Assembly: GCA_028551475.1 (NCBI GenBank)
Contig: CM052362.1
Coordinates: 18,954,021 to 19,018,020 of the forward strand
From: Casuarina equisetifolia
Taxonomy: Eukaryota; Streptophyta; Magnoliopsida; Fagales; Casuarinaceae
Reading direction: 5' to 3'
Length of the DNA stretch: 64,000 nt
Shown here in pieces: positions 11,348 through 32,147 of this stretch. The notes under the pieces are model-generated. The model did no database searches. It saw only the letters and a program-made list of their open reading frames with translations, and was not told the DNA's origin. The position numbers and the translations under genes were made by a program. How positions within the stretch are numbered: position 1 is the stretch's first letter; each line of letters starts with the position of its first letter.

Positions 11348-14187
11348 TCAGAGTCTGGAGTGGACGATGGTACTGCTAGCTCTTCCCCCAAGAAAAAACC
11401 TTCCGGTGGGAAGGTCCTCAGGCGGAAGCAAGACCAGTTGAGCGGCAATGGCGGCAGCATCTTCGGCAGTATGCGTGCCCTTACCACGAGTCATGGAGGT
11501 CTGAGTGAAGCCGGGACAAAAGCTGCTCACGCTTAGATCACACCCTCCGTAGCGCTTCGCCAAAACCCTTGTGTATGCGTTTAGTGCAAGCTTCGATACT
11601 GCGTAGTCCGTCCATATCTCCGGCCACCCTGTGCTCTCCCATGTTCCCTTCTTCACATCTTGCAGAAACGAACCCACCACAGCTTCAATATGCTCCTCCT
11701 TCAGGTTTTCATTTTGCAGCACGTTTTTTATATTAGGGTTCTTGAGTTTCTGCAGGGAAGAAGAAGCATAGTTAGTCGCAAATACAAAGCGAAAAAATAT
11801 ATGGAGGTCGTTTTAAAAAGCCTTGTTACTCACGTTTAGCGAGCCAAGTCTTGAGCTAATATTAAGAATCCGACTGCTTGAAGGCGAGCGACGGAACATG
11901 GGCAAGAGAGCCTCGGTCAATGACTTGGCTCCATAGAAGTTGGTTTTGATCACAGTCTCTGCATGCTCTATTGAATTCTCATTAATCTCATTGAATGTCA
12001 CTCCGGCATTGTTCACCTGAAAAACAGTTGGAGAATAAATGAATCATCAGAGATGGCCGCCATGTCTGCATTTGACCAACAACAAGCAGAGAAATGACAG
12101 AAAAAGTAACTAAAAGGTTGATGATGATGATCCACAGTGTTATTGTATGTGACAGAAAAGGTTCCCACTTCATCAACATTGAAGATTTCTTCATACCCAT
12201 ATCTGAACGGATCGTTTATGTTTGAAAAATGAAACAAGATGAGCTACGCAATCAATGAAAATGGTGTACTACACATGTTGGTCCATTATTGGGGGCTGGA
12301 ATCTTCTGAGCATTTACTGCATAATGATGGAGAAATTTACGAAAGTGCATAGACTTTCTCAAGTCTGTTTGCCCTCCCCTCACGTTGCAGTCAAGACCAT
12401 TTCCGTTAAATGATCAATTACTTACCCTCGAGACTCTTTTGAATATTCAACAAATCATTTCAGTCAATGTCTCTAAGCCTTTTTTTTTTTTTTTTACAGT
12501 AATGATCTCATTAGGTTACTAAATCGTTTTGAGATTCAAATAATTTATAAGATTTCGTAACTAATTAATAACCATACAAGTGCACGGATGATTTTTTAAA
12601 TATGAAAATTAATTTAGTAATACAAGTCAACTGTTCTCATTTTTTTTTTCTTTTTCTCCCATTTTATTTCGATAGAGATTTATATTCCCTAGTCTTACAC
12701 ATACATCTACAATCTCTCTCTCTCTCTCTCTCTCTTTCTCTATCTATTTCTCTATCTCCAAAGCCAAAGATATCATAGATTTTATTGTAGCATCAGCCAG
12801 AAAACAAACTAAAATTGGGTACAAGTATGTCATGTCTTTGGTTATCAATCGAAAACAATGATAACTATCTGTTAAAATAGACTTCTGATCAGCTGGATAC
12901 TAAAGAATTCTTAAATAATTGCACGGAGATACTCAGCAAATGCATCCAAAACTAATAAAGAAGACATATTAAACACCAGAAATAATTTTGACAGTTTCAA
13001 TGCATTGTGCTGTTGGACTTTCAATCGGTCCCGTAAAACTCAAAGTTACTTTCTTTCTCGTTTTCTTTCATCTGATTGGTGACCATGTTATCATCTTATA
13101 TGAGACAGGTTAATGTAATGGGAGGAGTGATCAAATCTTCTTACATGACAAAGAACTCACCTTTCTGGCTGTGGGAGGGGCCCTGCCTACATCTAAGGAA
13201 TGACAAAGACAAGCTACCGGTCGGGTCATGATTTTTATTAACAGACCATCTCTAATAGAAGTATTAGCATTATGTTTTTCATAGGCAAGCAAATTCTTGC
13301 CCTTTACCACTTATCTTGAGAAGGCATCGATATACCTTGAAAGTTTGGTTAAAATTAGCTCTTTTTGATCTTAAAGCATTCCTTTCCTTTCCCCATATTC
13401 TGAACCTCTGATCAGATAGCGTGGAAGTGGTTCCAGGTCCAATTTTCCTGAGTTTTCTTCTTTACTTAGAAAGAGAAAAAAGAAAAGGAACTGGACGATT
13501 CCCTCGATCTTGCAGATCCATAAATTAAGAATTCGAATGGGGGGAAACAGAAGGTATGCGTGCCTATGAGTGTGATCCAAATTATCTCTGAACACATGCA
13601 AAAACTTACATAGCGGATCAAAGATTCTAGATTAAGTAAACCTCCCTCAGCCATCACCGACAGAAGCTAAGAAAACACTACTTGATTGGTATCCTTTTCT
13701 TCATCAGTAGTAATTTAATTAGAATGTCTCGTTCACGTGCATACATAGAAAGTCTACATGGGCAGGATTATGTGCTACTTACGAGGATGTCCAAGGCTCC
13801 AAATTTCATCTTGAAAGACGATACGAAGGTCTTGATTGAAGCAGGGTCCGAGACATCAAGATGAATGAAATGCACGTTCAGTCCTTGGCTTCTTAGTGCC
13901 TGGGCTGCCTTCTGCCCCCTCTCCGAGACTCTGGCAGTTAAAATCACAGTCAGCCCCAGTTCTGCCAAGCGCTTCACTAGCGCAAACCCGATTCCCTTGT
14001 TCGCTCCGGTGACAACAGCCACCGTATCCGTCGACCACCACCTTCATCAAACCATACATACAAAGATCACCACTGAGAACACCAGAGAAGAGAGAGAGAG
14101 AGAGAGTTGTTACCTAGCTGCAGGGAGAGAAGCAGAAGCAGAAGCAGAAGAAGGAAAAGGGACCTCTGGTTCCTTAGGGGACTCCAT
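11348..14187 (-). CDS. Short-chain dehydrogenase/reductase, carbonyl reductase / neomenthol dehydrogenase type
   Basis: Four exons on the minus strand: 14187-14114, 14041-13783, 12016-11834 and 11749-11348, totalling 305 residues. Phases match at every join. The reading gives MESPKEPEV, a Pro/Ser/Ala linker, then RWWSTDTVAVVTGANKGIG with the TGxxxGIG NADP(H)-binding motif. NNAG spans exon 2/3. The catalytic Ser sits in ILNISSRLGSL, and the catalytic Tyr and Lys in YAVSKLALNAY (exon 4). The short insert before YxxxK (KGTWESTGWPEIW) is typical of monomeric plant carbonyl-reductase-like SDRs, which act on small carbonyls or menthone-like terpenoids. The natural substrate cannot be told. Intron 1 is only 72 nt and its acceptor is the least certain; intron 2 is 1.77 kb. 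It is flanked by sparse DNA and has no obvious partner. Confidence 0.9.
12713..12735. repeat. (TC)n microsatellite in SDR intron 2
   Basis: About eleven TC units, interrupted after 12735 by TTTCTCTATC. Intronic. Confidence 0.85.
14087..14106. repeat. (GA)n microsatellite in SDR intron 1
   Basis: Roughly ten GA units on the plus strand, so a CT-rich tract on the coding strand directly after the exon 1 donor. It makes up a large part of the 72-nt intron. Confidence 0.8.
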
Positions 14188-16551
14188 TATTTGGAAGAGA
14201 AAATGGTGCAGTTTGAATATGGAATGCAGAGAGCTGTTGTTGTGCGAAATATATATAGGCAAAGCGAGACAAGTGCACGGTGGCAATAAATATTATAGAG
14301 CAGCATACCACTGCATTCTAACTAAGCAAGGGCCCTAATGTTGACTTCAATGAAAAGCATGACAGCCCCTCCTCACGTTAATGATTTTTAATACTCGAAC
14401 ATTCGCAGCATTGTCTAGTGTCGTCTGTGTTACGCTTTCAACTGGCTACCTTCGTAGTATCTACTCTTCTACTTATTATTTTTTGACTTTTAAGAACGAG
14501 ACTGCGTACAATAGAACGAACTTCATCAACTTTGATTCGACCTTGCCTTTGTTTATATATATTGTGAAATTCTGCAACTGGCTTTGATTCCTATCTAAGA
14601 GATAATAAACTAACAGAGTTGAATGTTTCCATTATGACATTTTCAGCATGCATTCAATATTCCGTTTCTTTCTGAAACTCGGAGATCACTGGGAGTTAGA
14701 CTAGAAAAATTGAGGAAACCAAACAAGCAAGGGAAGGGAAGCAAAAGAAGGTGCAAAAACAAAGTGCAACTATCAAATTCATTTACTTAAACCTCTTCGA
14801 GTTAATTAATCCCAAGGAATGTTAATCACGTGTTTGACGAACTTGGAAGGGAAGCAAAAGAAGATGTGAAAACAAAGTTCTACTATCAAATTCAAGTTCG
14901 ATAAGGCAAGGAAAGTTAATTGTGTTTTTGACCAACTTTCCGAGCGGGAAACATTAAATTTGCGTTAGAATCGCATAATGCCAACATATGCGTTTTTTCT
15001 GCGTTGTGATGAAAGGTGCAGCTCAACCGAAGTCTATAACCTATGATATTCCTAAAAACTACTACCAATGAGCTGCCGGGAAACTGAACAGCTCGACCCA
15101 GAACAACTGCAGCGTAAATTTAGTGTCAGGATTATAAAAAGCAACGTCGACGCGATTGACCGAAGGAAAAACAAAATGAGAAAACCAGAAACTGCCAATC
15201 AGTTGCCTTCACAAACACGGTCAGTTTTCAAATGCACGTTTTGGAATCTCTAGCGGCGTTTGAGGGACGAAGAAGTCGCCCCTTTTGTCTCTTTTCCTGT
15301 CTCCCTTTTGATCGCCCAAGAGGATTCCACATATGCATGGTGGTATTGGTAGCATAAAGCCGTTTTACTTATTTGGAGTTGCTGAACCGCCTGTTCATGT
15401 CGCATACTTGGTACCCACAAGCTTCAGTGGTTTTGTCATGCCTAAAAAGTTGAGAATAATAAACAGGGATGAACTAACAATCTGCATTAAGTAATCATTA
15501 TCTACCAATCTCGATAAAGTTTGACCATTTTCTGTTGTGAGTCTCATGGTTCATCCATTTTTTTTATTTGCCTGGTTCAATGTAGGCCGGGGACCTCCAC
15601 CCTTTTGAAGGCCTCTGCTTCAACTTTATTTGTTCAAAAAGTTGCATTAGGCATGTGATTAAAGACTGTAAAGTATGATTATGAAATAGCCCATAAGAGG
15701 GTCGACGGTAGACTACAACGGATAAGAAAGTCTGGAAGGAGACGAGAGCTTGGGCTTCCCCTTTGTTTTTTGCAGAGACTCTTCTTCGGCTAAGATCATT
15801 AACGCGTGTGTAGAAGAAACTTGCTAGTTTGTTTATCAAAAGAAAATGATAAGATGGCATCTTGATGCTTTTCAGACCAGAGACAAACCATAGACTCGTT
15901 AACGTTAGCATTGCGATGATGAATCGTCCGACCATGTATTGTAAAACATGTGATGAAGATTTATATATATGTACTGCCGGTTCTTTCCAGACAAGTTCCT
16001 TTGTAGGCGCTTGAATATTTAACGAAGTAAATAGGGACAAGCTGATTAGATGTGAGTTTTTGGAGGGGAAGTAATAACCCATACCACAGAATTCTCACTT
16101 TCCTTTTTGTGCCCTTTTTATCTTTTCCGAGTGGAGGCATGCCAGAAGAGACCACTAACCACAGGAGGCAAACGGGAATCATCAAATACCAAGTTTAAAA
16201 TTTCCTTTGAAAGAGAGGAATCATTCGGTGGGAAAAGCATTGGACTTCTTTGGTTCACACAAAAGGTCTTCCTTTTGAAATGTCATTGGTAAACACTTAC
16301 AAAAAAGCATTGTACCTAAACTTCCATCTAAGAGAAAAATGTATCCATTCAGCCAGCGGGCCTTGATGTCCGAAGAGGGAAGGGCAGCCAACCGAGCTCA
16401 GAAAGCGAAGCCATCGCCTCCAGTTATTCCAGTGGTTAGGAATCCGAACTTGTCGAGTAGCTTTCCGTCCTCTGGGCTGCCAAGTCTATTGAAAAAAATT
16501 TTAAATAATAACTGACGACGTCTTTTGGGCCTCCCTTCCATGATTGGCGGA
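14188..16551. other. Intergenic, no confident gene; possible organelle-derived DNA in the right part
   Basis: The first part should be the SDR promoter. From about 15290 the base composition becomes more even and longer ORFs appear. One is a 172-codon minus-strand frame at 16082-15564. Another is a plus-strand open frame near 15358-15496 starting KPFYLFGVAEPP. Neither was recognised. Together with the atp1-like piece just to the right, this suggests that part of 15.3-16.7 kb may be mitochondrial DNA inserted in the nucleus, but only the atp1 match is directly readable. Confidence 0.35.
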
Positions 16552-16734
16552 TTAGATTAGATTACAGTGGCTGACTTTACCCCTACTCTTTCTATTAGTA
16601 AGTTTGGGTGCCAAGCCCTTCCAGTTGATAGTCTCATACAATAAAGCCAAAGCATCGAGGAGAAGAACTATTTCCCCAGCTTGAATCTTGTTTAATCCAT
16701 AAACACGTGCAATCCCATCTCCAGCTGAGACCAT
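16552..16734 (-). pseudogene. Fragment of mitochondrial atp1 (ATP synthase alpha) fused to unknown sequence; likely NUMT
   Basis: The minus-strand frame reads VSAGDGIARVYGLNKIQAGE, which matches the N-terminal beta-barrel region of plant mitochondrial ATP synthase subunit alpha (atp1) with few changes. After about 22 residues the match stops and an unrelated tail follows (LLLDALALLYETINWKGLAP and on) to a stop at 16552. Real atp1 continues for over 450 further residues, so this is a broken copy. Chimeric atp1 pieces are common in plant mitochondrial genomes, so the break may pre-date transfer to the nucleus. Not expected to be functional. Confidence 0.55.
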
Positions 16735-17266
16735 GCGCAGTCACTTGAAAATTACTGTAAAAGATATAAATCTATTATTTTTTGTTGGTTAACCAGCTAG
16801 TTAAGTAGTGAATTAGTAAAAATCTCAACCATAAAATCTAAAGTATCATGTACGTGAATTTGGGTCTGTGCATTGTAATATTTAAAAATGAGAGAGAGAG
16901 AGAGAAATGTGAAGCATACAAGAATATCAGAGCATTTCAGCATTAGCGAACTTAACATCCTTGATTGGATTTTGGAGCTTGAAATCTTCTTCACGATAAG
17001 GATGCATATTGTTCCAGTCTAGAGAGTGACATAGTAGTAAAATCATCCTTAGAAAATTGGGACTCAATATCTTGAATCCTTTAATACTTTATTGTGTGTC
17101 CCGAGAATCAACGTTTTGACTGGAAGAAGAGATGCAAACACAACATCCATCTGTGGGCCATTGTTACGAGGAGGAGCAAACAAGTCAAAGCTGTTAGACC
17201 CAGGTGGATGACACGGAATAAACACGGTGAAAATACATTCAAACAGGAGATTAAACAATGCTTCCT

Positions 17267-26346
<9,080 letters not shown>

Positions 26347-27753
26347 TGCTGTCAGCACCCAAGCTTGCGTTCTGCGGGTTCTTCCGTTGACGTTTCTTTT
26401 TGTTGTGAAGAAAGCACGGAACAATTCTCTTTTGAGGATGTCTTTTGACAGCGGGACCCTCGGACGGTTCGGTTGTTTCGGTTCAAATTACATTGCTGAC
26501 TTTTTTTTTTTTTTTTTTAAATGTATCTGATCTAAAAAGTAGACATATTCTTCCAAAAACTTATTGACGAAATCCAGGTAATCTAAATCAAGGATTTAAT
26601 GGCTGTCTTTGTTATCCAAAAGCATGCAAAATAATATGTTAATGATTTGGATATTTTCCTATTTAAAAGGCGTAAAATTTTGAGAAAGAATAGTACTATT
26701 GCTTGTCCTTCATTATCTTTCATGATTTTTTTTAATAATAAGATGTCATTATCCAGATTAACATTCCAAATTTATGTAAGCTTATAGTAACAAGAAAAAA
26801 AAATCATATACATACAGAATTAATATATGTATAAACTCCAATCAATAACATAAAATATATTTATTATTCAAATAATAATAGAGTCAACGAAAGAAGTAAT
26901 AATAATATTGTAACCAAAGGAATAAAGCTCCTCCTATTAATATTTGTCAAACAACAATGACAGTTCTTTTTTGTTTTGAATGTTATAATCACTGATGTAA
27001 TCCCATATTTTTATTATGCATTATTGCAATCGCATGTGGAGATTATAATTACTTATACCAACAAACCACAATCATCTTAATTTGGAAATGATTGAAATTA
27101 AAGCGAATATATTTATATCATCCTCTTAGCACTTGTGGAGGATATTCATCCAAATATTATATGTGAACAGAAATTAAGCCAACATATTGAATTGACGTGA
27201 AGACTGATTACAAGATAAGTATGACTCGAATCTGGTCGATCTTTCGAACCAGAAACACATCAAAAAACTACAAAAAAACCTTTGAATAAACCATGTCCAC
27301 TTGTTCGGAGAGGTAGGAGAGATCAAGTTTAAGGGAATTGGAAAGAGATCACCGTCGAGGACCAACAATTCAAGTTCTTCAGAAAAAGCATATACGTATG
27401 ACACAAAACAATACTTCGGAGGTGCAAAAAACGACCTTCGACCTCGAACTGTTTAAAGATGATATAGTCAGAACCTAGTATCCATCTCTTAATGCTTGCA
27501 CATCTGGCGGCCTTCGATTACCTGTTATAATTTCTACGATTTTCCTGGTTTTAATTGTCAGTACAATGAGGAGCGGACATTATGTCTCAGATCTTCAGGC
27601 CTTTGATTGGAAGAAATCAAGGTGGGAGTAAAGTATTTCAGAACTTAATATCTTCTACAAAAACGCCAAAATTCAACTAGGGAACTGCTGGAGATACGAC
27701 ATTTTCAAAGTCTTTGAAGGTCACTTACAGAATCAAACCATTAAGTTCCAACT

Positions 27754-28791
27754 TCAGATCTCACCAAGATAGATTTGTTTATCACTGCTGCAAGATCCAA
27801 TAATAGGCTCATTGGGATGGAAGACACACTCATTGACGGACCCAGTGTGACCAGGGAGCTTATACAAGATGGCTCTGGAAGTTGTGTCCCATATGTAAAC
27901 CATCCGATCAGAACTCCCCGCTGTGACTTTGCTTCCGTCAGGTGACCAGCCACATTTTAAGAGGTTCTTTTCAAAGTTGTGTTGATGACCTCCCAAAACC
28001 TTCACGCATCGGTTTTGCGGTGCGTATGGACGCATATCCCATATGCAAAGTTTGCAGTCCATGCCATTCGTGAGAAGATAGGAGCCATCAGGACTCAATT
28101 GCATCCCTGTTATCATATCTTGATGGCCTTGGAGCGTCATTGTTACTTCTCTTTTGCGCAAGTCCCACACCTTTATGTCATTGTCGATGCCGCCTGTGAA
28201 GATCTTGTCAGATGCATCTGAGAAACTGACGGCTGTGATTTGATATTTATCAGGAAATGTCTGAATGGAACCCCTCTGTCGCATATCCCACAGCAAGGCA
28301 GTTCCGTCATCCGATCCACTGACGACAAGCGGTGGCCCCCTACGTGAAGGACAGCACGAATTCACAAATGAGGAGTGTTCTGCCATTTTCTTTATCTGTT
28401 TCCCTGTTTCAACATCCCACGCCCTTAGAGTTTTATCAGGGCTGGCCGATATTATCTGGGATCCATCAGTAGTCCAGTGAAGATCAAGAACTGCATTCTT
28501 GTGTCCTTTTAAAACCATGAAGTTCTTGCAATCACCATACACATTCCACAGAAAAATTTCTTTGTCGTGAGACCCAGATGCTATGACTGTTCCCGCTGGA
28601 TTGAACTTCATTGTGTATACAGCACTCTGGTGACCTGTCAGCAACATGATTGGTGACTCGAGGCCAGATGTACGATGTTTTCCATTTGGCCCAGGTGCTT
28701 GAGGGCCACTATATGGCACAGTTGACCATTCCATTGGTCTTGGACCAACCGAAGACAATACATTTTCACTCCGTGCTGGAACAACTTCCAT
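27754..28791 (-). CDS. SNRNP40: U5 snRNP-specific 40 kDa protein (WD40 repeat splicing factor)
   Basis: A single coding exon of 345 codons begins at ATG 28791. The N-terminus (MEVVPARSENVLSS) is Pro-rich. From residue 45 on there is a seven-bladed WD40 propeller with repeated GH...WD units: LTGHQSAVYT, KGHKNAVLDLHW, AEHSSFVNS, FPDKYQITAV, LQGHQDMITGM, GGHQHNFEKN and PGHTGSVNECVF. The end CSSDKQIYLGEI is characteristic of the U5-40K (Prp8-binding) family, whose plant members are about 343 residues. The protein is part of the U5 snRNP and post-activation spliceosome in the nucleus. An AG acceptor near 28835 and a donor CAG|GTAATC at 31184/31183 give a 5'UTR intron of about 2.35 kb (28835-31183). 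This intron accounts for the ORF-poor stretch there. No defect was seen. Confidence 0.95.
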   Translation of the reverse strand: MEVVPARSENVLSSVGPRPMEWSTVPYSGPQAPGPNGKHRTSGLESPIMLLTGHQSAVYTMKFNPAGTVIASGSHDKEIFLWNVYGDCKNFMVLKGHKNAVLDLHWTTDGSQIISASPDKTLRAWDVETGKQIKKMAEHSSFVNSCCPSRRGPPLVVSGSDDGTALLWDMRQRGSIQTFPDKYQITAVSFSDASDKIFTGGIDNDIKVWDLRKREVTMTLQGHQDMITGMQLSPDGSYLLTNGMDCKLCIWDMRPYAPQNRCVKVLGGHQHNFEKNLLKCGWSPDGSKVTAGSSDRMVYIWDTTSRAILYKLPGHTGSVNECVFHPNEPIIGSCSSDKQIYLGEI

Positions 28792-31183
28792 CTCAGCTTC
28801 CCGTTTTCTTTAATAAGTGCCCACACAGCTAATGCTGAGATAAAACATAAAGAAATCGGCCATCCATATCAAGCAATGCATAACAAAATATTGAATATTT
28901 AAGTTCAAACATGTGCAGTTTGTAGAAAAGACAGAAAAATAAAAGAATACACTTTATTCCTTCTCTCAAAACCACAACCAAAAGAAAAGCATACAAAAAG
29001 ACAAAAATAATCCTCAAGGTTAAGTATCTGATGTGTTAATCAATCTACAGACCCAAAAATATCTACTTCTCACCATTGACTTTCCACCCACACAGTATGC
29101 TGACCACTTTAAATTACCAGATATGTAAAAAACAATGCCTAAAACTAAGCAATTTTTTCATTCTAAGCTTCCCCCCCGGACTAAAAGTTAAATATGGCCC
29201 CCGGCACTGTTGTTTAACATTCTATCAATATCAATCAATATGCACAAAAACAAAATATTTCCTATATGCACAAGGTCAAACCACAAAAATTGACATTCAC
29301 AATTCAGCTCAATCAACATAAACTAACATTCATTGAAATGATCACCTAGTCAGCAGAAAAAGAGACCTAAAAGCCTCGGATATGATCAGAAACTTCAACT
29401 GAAGTCAGACCATATAAATTGCATGCTGAGTTTTGGTTCAACCATAAATGAAATTAGGACCAAAATATCATGCATCTATGTAGAGGTAGGCTATCTAATC
29501 TAATGGCCTCTATTTAGCAAGGCCTTACTTATGGCAAGTTCATATTTACAAAAACCAGAGCTTAATTTGACAATATAACTCCTATATTTCTTTGCATAGA
29601 ACAGTCACAACCCAAACTTTATGCCATGTTGTTTTAAATTCAGGAAATGAGGATATAGAAGTAACAAAGCAACAAAGCAAGGGTATATATTCACAACTAG
29701 TTGGGGAGGATCCTTAATCCATTAGAATCCGACTCAATTGAGTTCAGGTGAATCATCTAACTGCAAAAGGGATCATAAGCTCATAATGATGAAGCAAAAC
29801 CTTACACCAAATACAGAAAACTATGGGGGGAAAAAAGTGATGAAAACACATATTTAATGCTCCATTTATGCATCCTGAATCCACCTCCTGCTGAGATTTT
29901 CCCAGGCTCATCATCGAACAATGAATTAAACTAGAACCAACAATTGTGAGGTGGAAGTCAAATACTGATGATAGTCAACAAAGGCGCATTAAAATTATAT
30001 TGAAACAAGAAACCTAACCAAATTCTTTGAAGAGGAAAGTATTTAGGCTCACATCTTCTACTAGCCATTTCATAAGATTTTGACCAGAGAATAACACACA
30101 CAACCTCCCCACTTTCAGTGGAAGGGAGAAGAGAGATCTTTTTTGCAATATCTGAAGGACCTGAGACAATCTTATCCTACCCCTCTACTGCAGGTAGGGG
30201 AAGGAAAGAGTGGCATAAATACATAATACATAAAATTTACCTTCCTTCGTATATATATATCCTAAAACAAGGATGTATTATGAGCTATCAAGTAGATTTG
30301 TGATAAAGAGGTATGAGGAGATCAAAGATCTAAATCTTTCACTTGGCATATTTGAACTTAAAACCCATACTACCCTTATCCTACTCCTCTATATTTTCTA
30401 AAATGAATAGAAAAACACATGAACAATTGTATGCACACAGAGAATAATTACTGTTTACAACTATCTCGTGGTTTTTCAAATGTTCATTCAACAGTACATC
30501 CTGAAGACTATGGTTTTCAGTGAGGGTCTTAGGTGTAATCCACCAATGGTTTGGCTAAGATACGCTGGGTATCTATTCAAATAGAACAAGATGCCTCAGT
30601 TTCATATTTCCAGTTTAACAATAGTAATTACAGTACATCCTGTAACAAAACCCAGTAGTTGGAACAAACATTTAAATATTTCCACTAACATTTTAATCTC
30701 CTAAGTGATTTGCAGCAATTCAGATTTCCCTCCTCGTAAAGGATATTAATAAGCTTTGAAATACACATGTTGTTCTTTCATTTCCTGTTGTGTGTAGAAA
30801 GAAGTTCCTATAGTTTCTTGTACCATTGGGCTCTTTCAAACTAGATTAGAAATGACAAAGGGACCCAATCAGAATTCAGTTTCCTATTTCTTCGTTTTTT
30901 CCGTGTTCAAGATAACCCAGGCATCCCAAACAAAGGCGAACGACAAAAGCGTAGTATTAAACTAGTTCATGCTCTCCATACATTAAATACTTGCTCAGCG
31001 ACCACAGAAATTGAAATACAAGGACGAAGGTCAATCCAAATTCGCAGAACATCCCCGAACCCATTTTTAGAAAAAGGATAGCAATATTCAGCTAAATGAA
31101 GTTCGGTTTTTAAAATTCTCGCGAACCAAAAAGCATAATCATAAAACGAGTTTGGAACGACGAGTTTCAGAGAATGAGATTAC

Positions 31184-31322
31184 CTGACAGATTCGTGGTA
31201 GGAAACCCTAGAGGGTTCTCCTTTCTTCGACTGTGAAGGTGACAATGTCCAACTCGACTGCAAATAAGGAGAAAGATACCAACTTATATTCTAAGTCCCA
31301 CCCACCAAAACGGCGTCGTTTT
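31184..31322 (-). promoter_or_regulatory. 5'UTR exon and promoter elements of the U5-40K gene
   Basis: The 5'UTR exon ends at 31184 before GTAATC on the minus strand. It contains a telo-box-like AAACCCTA (plus-strand 31203-31210). Further upstream, at 31307-31322, is the near-palindrome AAAACGGCGTCGTTTT. The CASTOR start codon is about 0.83 kb away on the other strand, so this may be a shared divergent promoter region. Confidence 0.45.
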
Positions 31323-32147
31323 AATATAAAAAATATATTTTTCTTTTATGGGGAAAAAAGCATCGCAGAACGGTAAAATTGAAAATGTAAAACAGTTACT
31401 AAATGCCTCTTCCTGACATTTCCAAAATAACGGTAACATAATTTAAAAGAATAGTAGAACTACTACTGTATGTGTTTTGTTTTATTTTTTTCTGTACCAG
31501 AAAGAAAAAAGAAAGAAAGTAAATTTGGTTGCAGGCAAAGAAATCTTAGTTTTCATAAATCGATTTGTCTGGTAAAAAATCTTAAGAAACTTAACGATAG
31601 GATTGCAAATCTGAAATCCCTGATTCATTCCGAGTCCAACACTCAACGGTTAACTTTCCTTTTTAATTTATCAGAAACGGGCAGCAACGGATCGCGCCAG
31701 AAGAGGCAGAATGCCGCCGGATCGGAAAGGACGTTGACTTAAGAGGCTGAAAGAAGGGCGGGAACTGCCCTTTCGTTGTCATCAACAATGGATACCGCGT
31801 AACTAACATGTAAGGAAGAGCCGTCCACACAGTGCGCAAGATTCCCGTTGCTTCTCTTGCTAAGATAAACTAAAAGGACGGGGGATTCAAGCGTCGATTG
31901 GGATTACCAAGTCGTCATGTCGTTTCTTTTGTTTAATGCACCGATTACAGGTTCAATTATTTTAATGGCATTTCGCTATCATATACCAACTCTTCCCGAT
32001 CGGAATTCCTAATCACTGATCGTTATGGCCGGTGAGGAGGCCTTATTTAAACGTGGGTGGAAAGTTGGATTAGGAACGTAAAACCCATAACCTTTGAAGT
32101 TAATTTGAATTTCCAAACGGCCCTGAAAGGCTTCTGTACTGCCCATC

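Noticed and set aside
13865..14338. 157-codon plus-strand ORF
   Set aside because: It is antisense to exons 1-2 of the dehydrogenase, whose frame carries clear catalytic motifs.
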